DNA from: Leptasterias polaris | Lineage: Eukaryota > Echinodermata > Asteroidea > Forcipulatida > Asteriidae | Reading direction: 5' to 3' | Assembly: GCA_037783415.1 (NCBI GenBank) | Contig: JAZGTN010000006.1 | Coordinates: 3,472,001 to 3,536,000, forward strand | Length of the DNA stretch: 64,000 nt | Made by a program: the position numbers and the translations under genes | Shown: positions 61,701 to 64,000 of the stretch, piece by piece | Numbering within the stretch: the stretch's first letter is position 1 | Layout of the letters: each line of letters begins with the position of its first letter | Notes under the pieces: model-generated | Told to the model about the DNA's origin: nothing | Databases searched by the model: none | Seen by the model: the letters and a program-made list of their open reading frames with translations, nothing else

Positions 61701-63044
61701 TTTAAATGCCTGTCATTATTATAAATGCCTGTAATTATTATAAATGACTATTATTATTTAATATCCCATTCTCCTTGATAGTTCTCCAGAAAACTCCCCA
61801 GAATGTGTTAGTGTGTGTTTACGAGCTTGCTCGTTTGGCGGGCAGGTACGGCATCGACCCACCAGGCCTTGTTAAACTCGAGAAAGAAATTGAAAAAGAG
61901 CAGCAGAATCCTCGCCCAGCATCTGCAGTCAAAAAGAAATCCGTCAGCTTACTGGATACTGAGGTCAGTCTTTCATGAAAATGTTTATATTCTCTGCTGT
62001 TTTTGAAAATTTTATGATTACAAATTTTGCAGTTATATAAAGGTCAATTTAAAGACAAATTTATGTGATGTGAAAAAATTATTTAACGTGTCACCTTGTC
62101 TGGTAGTTGCTTTCACCTTAGCATACTTTTATGGGCTAATCGAAATTGGCGCAAAGATATTGACAATATAGGAAGATCGCCAATATTAAGGCTAGATAAC
62201 TCAGTTGGTGGAGCGCCGGTATGTTAATCCGTAGGTCGCAGGTTCAGATCCAGCTCTAGTCAATTTTACTTGGTTCAACCTAAAATTAAGCGCTCAGAAT
62301 TGGACTTTTGTCGTTGTGATCGGTCATCACTTCGCAACTGCTGGTTGTTTAGACAATAAGCTTAGTCTGGGGGGGTTCCTTAATTTTTGTATATATTTTT
62401 TTTCGACTCGCCTGTCCGACTAATGAACCTGACTTTTGAGTAGTCTGCAAGATTTTCTACCAATCCGCATGTATTATCAATAACTTTTCAATCATGTTTA
62501 TATATTTTTTCCGACCAAAGTTTTTTGTCGTTCTTTCATCAAATAATTCAGTAGTACTACATTAGACCCAGTAACTGGGGCGCTGTACTTGTTTTTTCAA
62601 AATTTTGACATCTGTGGTCGTGCTAAAAAACGAGTACAGTGCCCCAGTTACTGGGTCTATTACTACATGTACTTTAAGTTGGTGCTGTTAGCTGCAAAAT
62701 TATCATCTTAGATCATCTAAAGAAACAAACATCCTTCACACTTTTAAATTTTTAATAGTGACCAAATGTTTAGTGGCCAACAACAAATAGACAGACTGGC
62801 TCTTAACTGTCTTCAGTAGCATTTGGCGAGCAGGCAACTGTTTTCTAAAGTCGTACTCTGTTAGCTACAGCTCTGGTTTCAGAACTATTCTGCAAGCCAT
62901 GATTTAGATCTGTTGTGAAACCCTTTTTGGGGATGTTTCATTGTTCAGGTGATGAATGTTGCCAAGCAGTGTGACTGTGATCTCGACATACGACGGGTAT
63001 CAGAAGGAAGATACAACATTGGGGGAAAGATGGTTTTCATCAGG
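55613..63044 (+). CDS. GAS2: GAS2-family protein (CH domain plus start of GAR domain), 3' end outside window
   Basis: GAS2 proteins link actin and microtubules through an N-terminal calponin-homology domain and a C-terminal GAR domain. Five coding exons give 221 codons in one frame. The CH domain runs from about residue 23 ([18 protein letters not shown]) to about 160; landmarks are [42 protein letters not shown] and [21 protein letters not shown] linker with KKKSVSLLD follows, then the beginning of the GAR domain ([24 protein letters not shown]). The rest of GAR lies beyond the window. FFARDN, LSWCRD and PPGLxKLEKEIE fit GAS2 and its GAS2L relatives; spacing is closest to GAS2 itself. ATG 55613 is chosen because it has a strong context (AAAATGG) and the frame is closed upstream by exon 1. 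Confidence 0.9.
55734..57136. other. Gene 2 intron
   Basis: Poly(C) near 56090-56103; the rest is AT-rich and unassigned. No exon needed by phase (1/1). Confidence 0.45.
57137..57258 (+). CDS. GAS2: Gene 2 CH-domain exon 2
   Basis: 122 bases, phase 1 to 0, acceptor AACAATAG, donor GTGAGT. Encodes [20 protein letters not shown], the CH-domain segment with the conserved NG-x-x-LC-x-LA pattern. Confidence 0.88.
57600..57720 (+). repeat. tRNA-like SINE fragment
   Basis: CCCCTGTTCGATTCCCGGAC is a good B box, followed by a body with GATTGGGTTTCCAGTCTCTA. The A box is not clear. Confidence 0.5.
58318..58480 (+). repeat. Second tRNA-derived SINE family, forward copy
   Basis: A box GGTGGTCTAGTGGTAAG (Glu-like), B box GGTTCGAATCC, then GTACCGAATATACAGTGCTT. 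Matches 43430-43610 in reverse. It abuts the LINE remnant that follows. Confidence 0.82.
58490..58840 (+). pseudogene. LINE (CR1/L2-type) reverse-transcriptase 3' remnant
   Basis: Reads [11 protein letters not shown], then [20 protein letters not shown] and [12 protein letters not shown], ending KFKKHLFA and a stop, with a stop also inside. This is the C-terminal pattern of CR1/L2 polymerases. The tail AAAGCGCTTAGATAG and ACTATATAAAC is a typical LINE 3' end. Inactive. Confidence 0.75.
58884..59025 (+). CDS. GAS2: Gene 2 CH-domain exon 3
   Basis: 142 bases, phase 0 to 1, acceptor GTGATTTAG, donor GTAAGT. Encodes [20 protein letters not shown] and TCLFETEGL, the most diagnostic part of the GAS2 CH domain. 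Confidence 0.93.
59026..61781. other. Gene 2 intron
   Basis: Inverted-repeat element at about 59070-59275. A repeat shared with 45540-45720 (AAAGGTCATGTCCTGAATTG) is at 59270-59460. A 'caggcctga'-type repeat is at about 59860-60060, and a decayed SINE at 61415-61560. Confidence 0.5.
59070..59275. mobile_element. Foldback element in gene 2 intron
   Basis: CATGATCATAGCAGGCCTAC on the left pairs with AGGCCTGCTATGATCATGAC on the right; ACCCAGTTACTG and CAGTAACTGGGTT are inverted inside. Begins about 45 bases after the exon donor at 59026. Confidence 0.75.
61782..61963 (+). CDS. GAS2: Gene 2 exon: end of CH domain and linker
   Basis: 182 bases, phase 1 to 0, acceptor CCTTGATAG, donor GTCAGT (weak). 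Encodes [20 protein letters not shown] and EKEIEKEQQ, closing the CH domain, then a basic linker [15 protein letters not shown]. Confidence 0.92.
62148..62285 (+). repeat. tRNA-Lys-derived SINE
   Basis: GCAAAGATATTGACAATATA, A box TAACTCAGTTGGTGGAGC, B box GGTTCAGATCC, tail TTACTTGGTTCAACC. Confidence 0.82.
62563..62661. mobile_element. Short MITE with CCCAGTAACTGGGGC ends
   Basis: TAGACCCAGTAACTGGGGCG on the left, GCCCCAGTTACTGGGTCTAT on the right; GTACTTGTTTTTT pairs with AAAAAACGAGTAC. Confidence 0.8.
62949..63044 (+). CDS. GAS2: Gene 2 exon: start of GAR domain
   Basis: 96 bases, phase 0 to 0, acceptor TTGTTCAG, donor GTGAGT. Encodes [20 protein letters not shown] then GKMVFIR. The Cys-x-Cys and SEGRY-x-I/V-G pattern marks the first half of the zinc-binding GAR domain. 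The remainder is not in 63045-64000. Confidence 0.9.
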
Positions 63045-63114
63045 GTGAGTCTAGCATTTGTTTTGCCATGTTTCTTCTTTCTCAGGGTCTTTGAACATTT
63101 TATTATAATATATT

Positions 63115-63290
63115 CTGGTATTGAAACCAAGGATGCCTCATAAGTGAACTCAATCACTGTAGTTAGCAAGACTGAGGAAACCTGTAAACAAGGGTGCTTG
63201 TTATGTGAACCAGAAACACAGGGGTTAATCCCTACTCTTCTACGATAAATATTTTGGGTTCTTTAATGTACACAACCAATGCTAGTACCG
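63115..63290 (-). repeat. tRNA-Leu-like SINE, 3' part only
   Basis: AAACCAAGGATGCCTCATAA to AACCAATGCTAGTAC, matching the body of 33297-33490 without the tRNA-like half. A different repeat joins at about 63288. Confidence 0.65.
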
Positions 63291-63500
63291 TAATTTCTTG
63301 CGTACAAGACGCGGGGCGTACAAGGCGCAGGGCCGTGAAATTACCAAAAAAAATTCAAGCGTCAACAGACAAGGCGCACCGCCGTACAAGGCGCATGATC
63401 TTACATGCACTGTGACTGCAAACAGCAGACCGTATCGGTACATCGCCAAAAAGGGGTCATTTTGTTACCCTAAAAGTACCACGCTAATCAACATGTGAAT
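63288..63500. repeat. 'GTACAAGGCGCA' repeat
   Basis: CCGTAATTTCTTGCGTACAA, then repeated ACAAGGCGCA words and GGGCCGTGAAATTAC. Resembles hAT-type non-autonomous elements; only one end is clear. Confidence 0.4.
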
Positions 63501-63790
63501 AAATAGAAATCACATGTGCTTGAAACATGTAGAGACATGTAGAAAAGTTCATTTTAAACTGAAACAACCTACCGTTCAGCGACTTTTTCAGGAGATTCTT
63601 CTCCCGTGTGTCACAAGGGGTTGAAGGGAGTTTACAGGTGACCAACAGAGGGCGCTACCGCAGGGCTGAAGAGATCTGTTTGTTCAACAGAGGGCGCTAC
63701 CATACAGGAAAAATCTCCTGCCATTCCGATGGGGACGTGACATTTATAATTAATGAGAAGTTCCTTTTCTTTATTTTATACCACAAACAT

Positions 63791-63972
63791 TTATTCAAAG
63801 ACGTCGTTTCTCTGGTTTGTTTTGTTTTCTCCACAGTTATTTTATATTTAACTTTTAAGCTAAAATAAACGAAACAGACACTTATTGAAAGACTTCGTTT
63901 CTCTCGTTGGTTTTGTTTTTACTAAAGTTATTTTATGTCTAACTTTTGAGCTAAAATAAACGAAACATGTAT
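63791..63972. repeat. 101-base tandem duplication
   Basis: TTATTCAAAGACGTCGTTTC (63791) and TTATTGAAAGACTTCGTTTC (63892) start two similar units, each ending in AGCTAAAATAAACGAAACA. Confidence 0.8.
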
Positions 63973-64000
63973 ATGAACCATCTCTTTTCTTATTGGGCGT

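Overview
This is a window of animal nuclear DNA. It is AT-rich, the genes are split by GT-AG introns, and most of the non-coding sequence is short inverted-repeat transposons (MITEs), tRNA-derived SINEs and LINE tails. The repeat style (TTAA-flanked elements opening TTAAAGG, elements opening with 'GATTTCACGAA', elements opening 'GGGCCCAATTTCAT') and the protein sequences suggest an invertebrate deuterostome, most likely an echinoderm and perhaps a starfish. The species assignment is an inference.

Two plus-strand protein-coding genes are supported. Gene 1 (8,200-49,446) is an IRAG/LRMP (Jaw1) homologue. I could chain 25 exons in one continuous frame (1,235 codons plus stop, all splice phases consistent); its true 5' end was not found. 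It carries the family's coiled-coil core (exons 12-15), then a run of small frame-preserving exons rich in basic Ser/Thr kinase sites (exons 16-23), and ends in a tail anchor followed by a KASH-like tail ending PPPR. Gene 2 (first exon near 54,650-54,850, coding from 55,613, running off the right edge after 63,044) is a GAS2-family gene. It has one calponin-homology domain spread over four exons and the beginning of the GAR (microtubule-binding) domain.

Layout: 1-8,199 is repeat-filled upstream or intronic sequence. 8,200-20,000 holds gene 1 exons 1-9 (acidic, low-complexity N-terminal region with TQT motifs). 20,000-29,700 has long introns with minisatellites and SINEs. 29,700-34,000 encodes the coiled-coil core. 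36,500-47,400 holds the cassette exons, with a 153-bp perfect palindrome in the intron after exon 23. 48,100-49,446 encodes the last coil, membrane anchor and tail. 49,447-54,600 is intergenic repeats. 54,650-64,000 is the GAS2-like gene.

Functionally both genes point to the cytoskeleton and membranes: an IP3-receptor/cGMP-kinase/nuclear-envelope protein beside an actin-microtubule linker. I see no RNA gene, CRISPR array or microbial system. The best candidates for something new are the cassette-exon array of kinase sites, the lineage-specific N-terminal region with repeated TQT motifs, and the perfect long palindrome.
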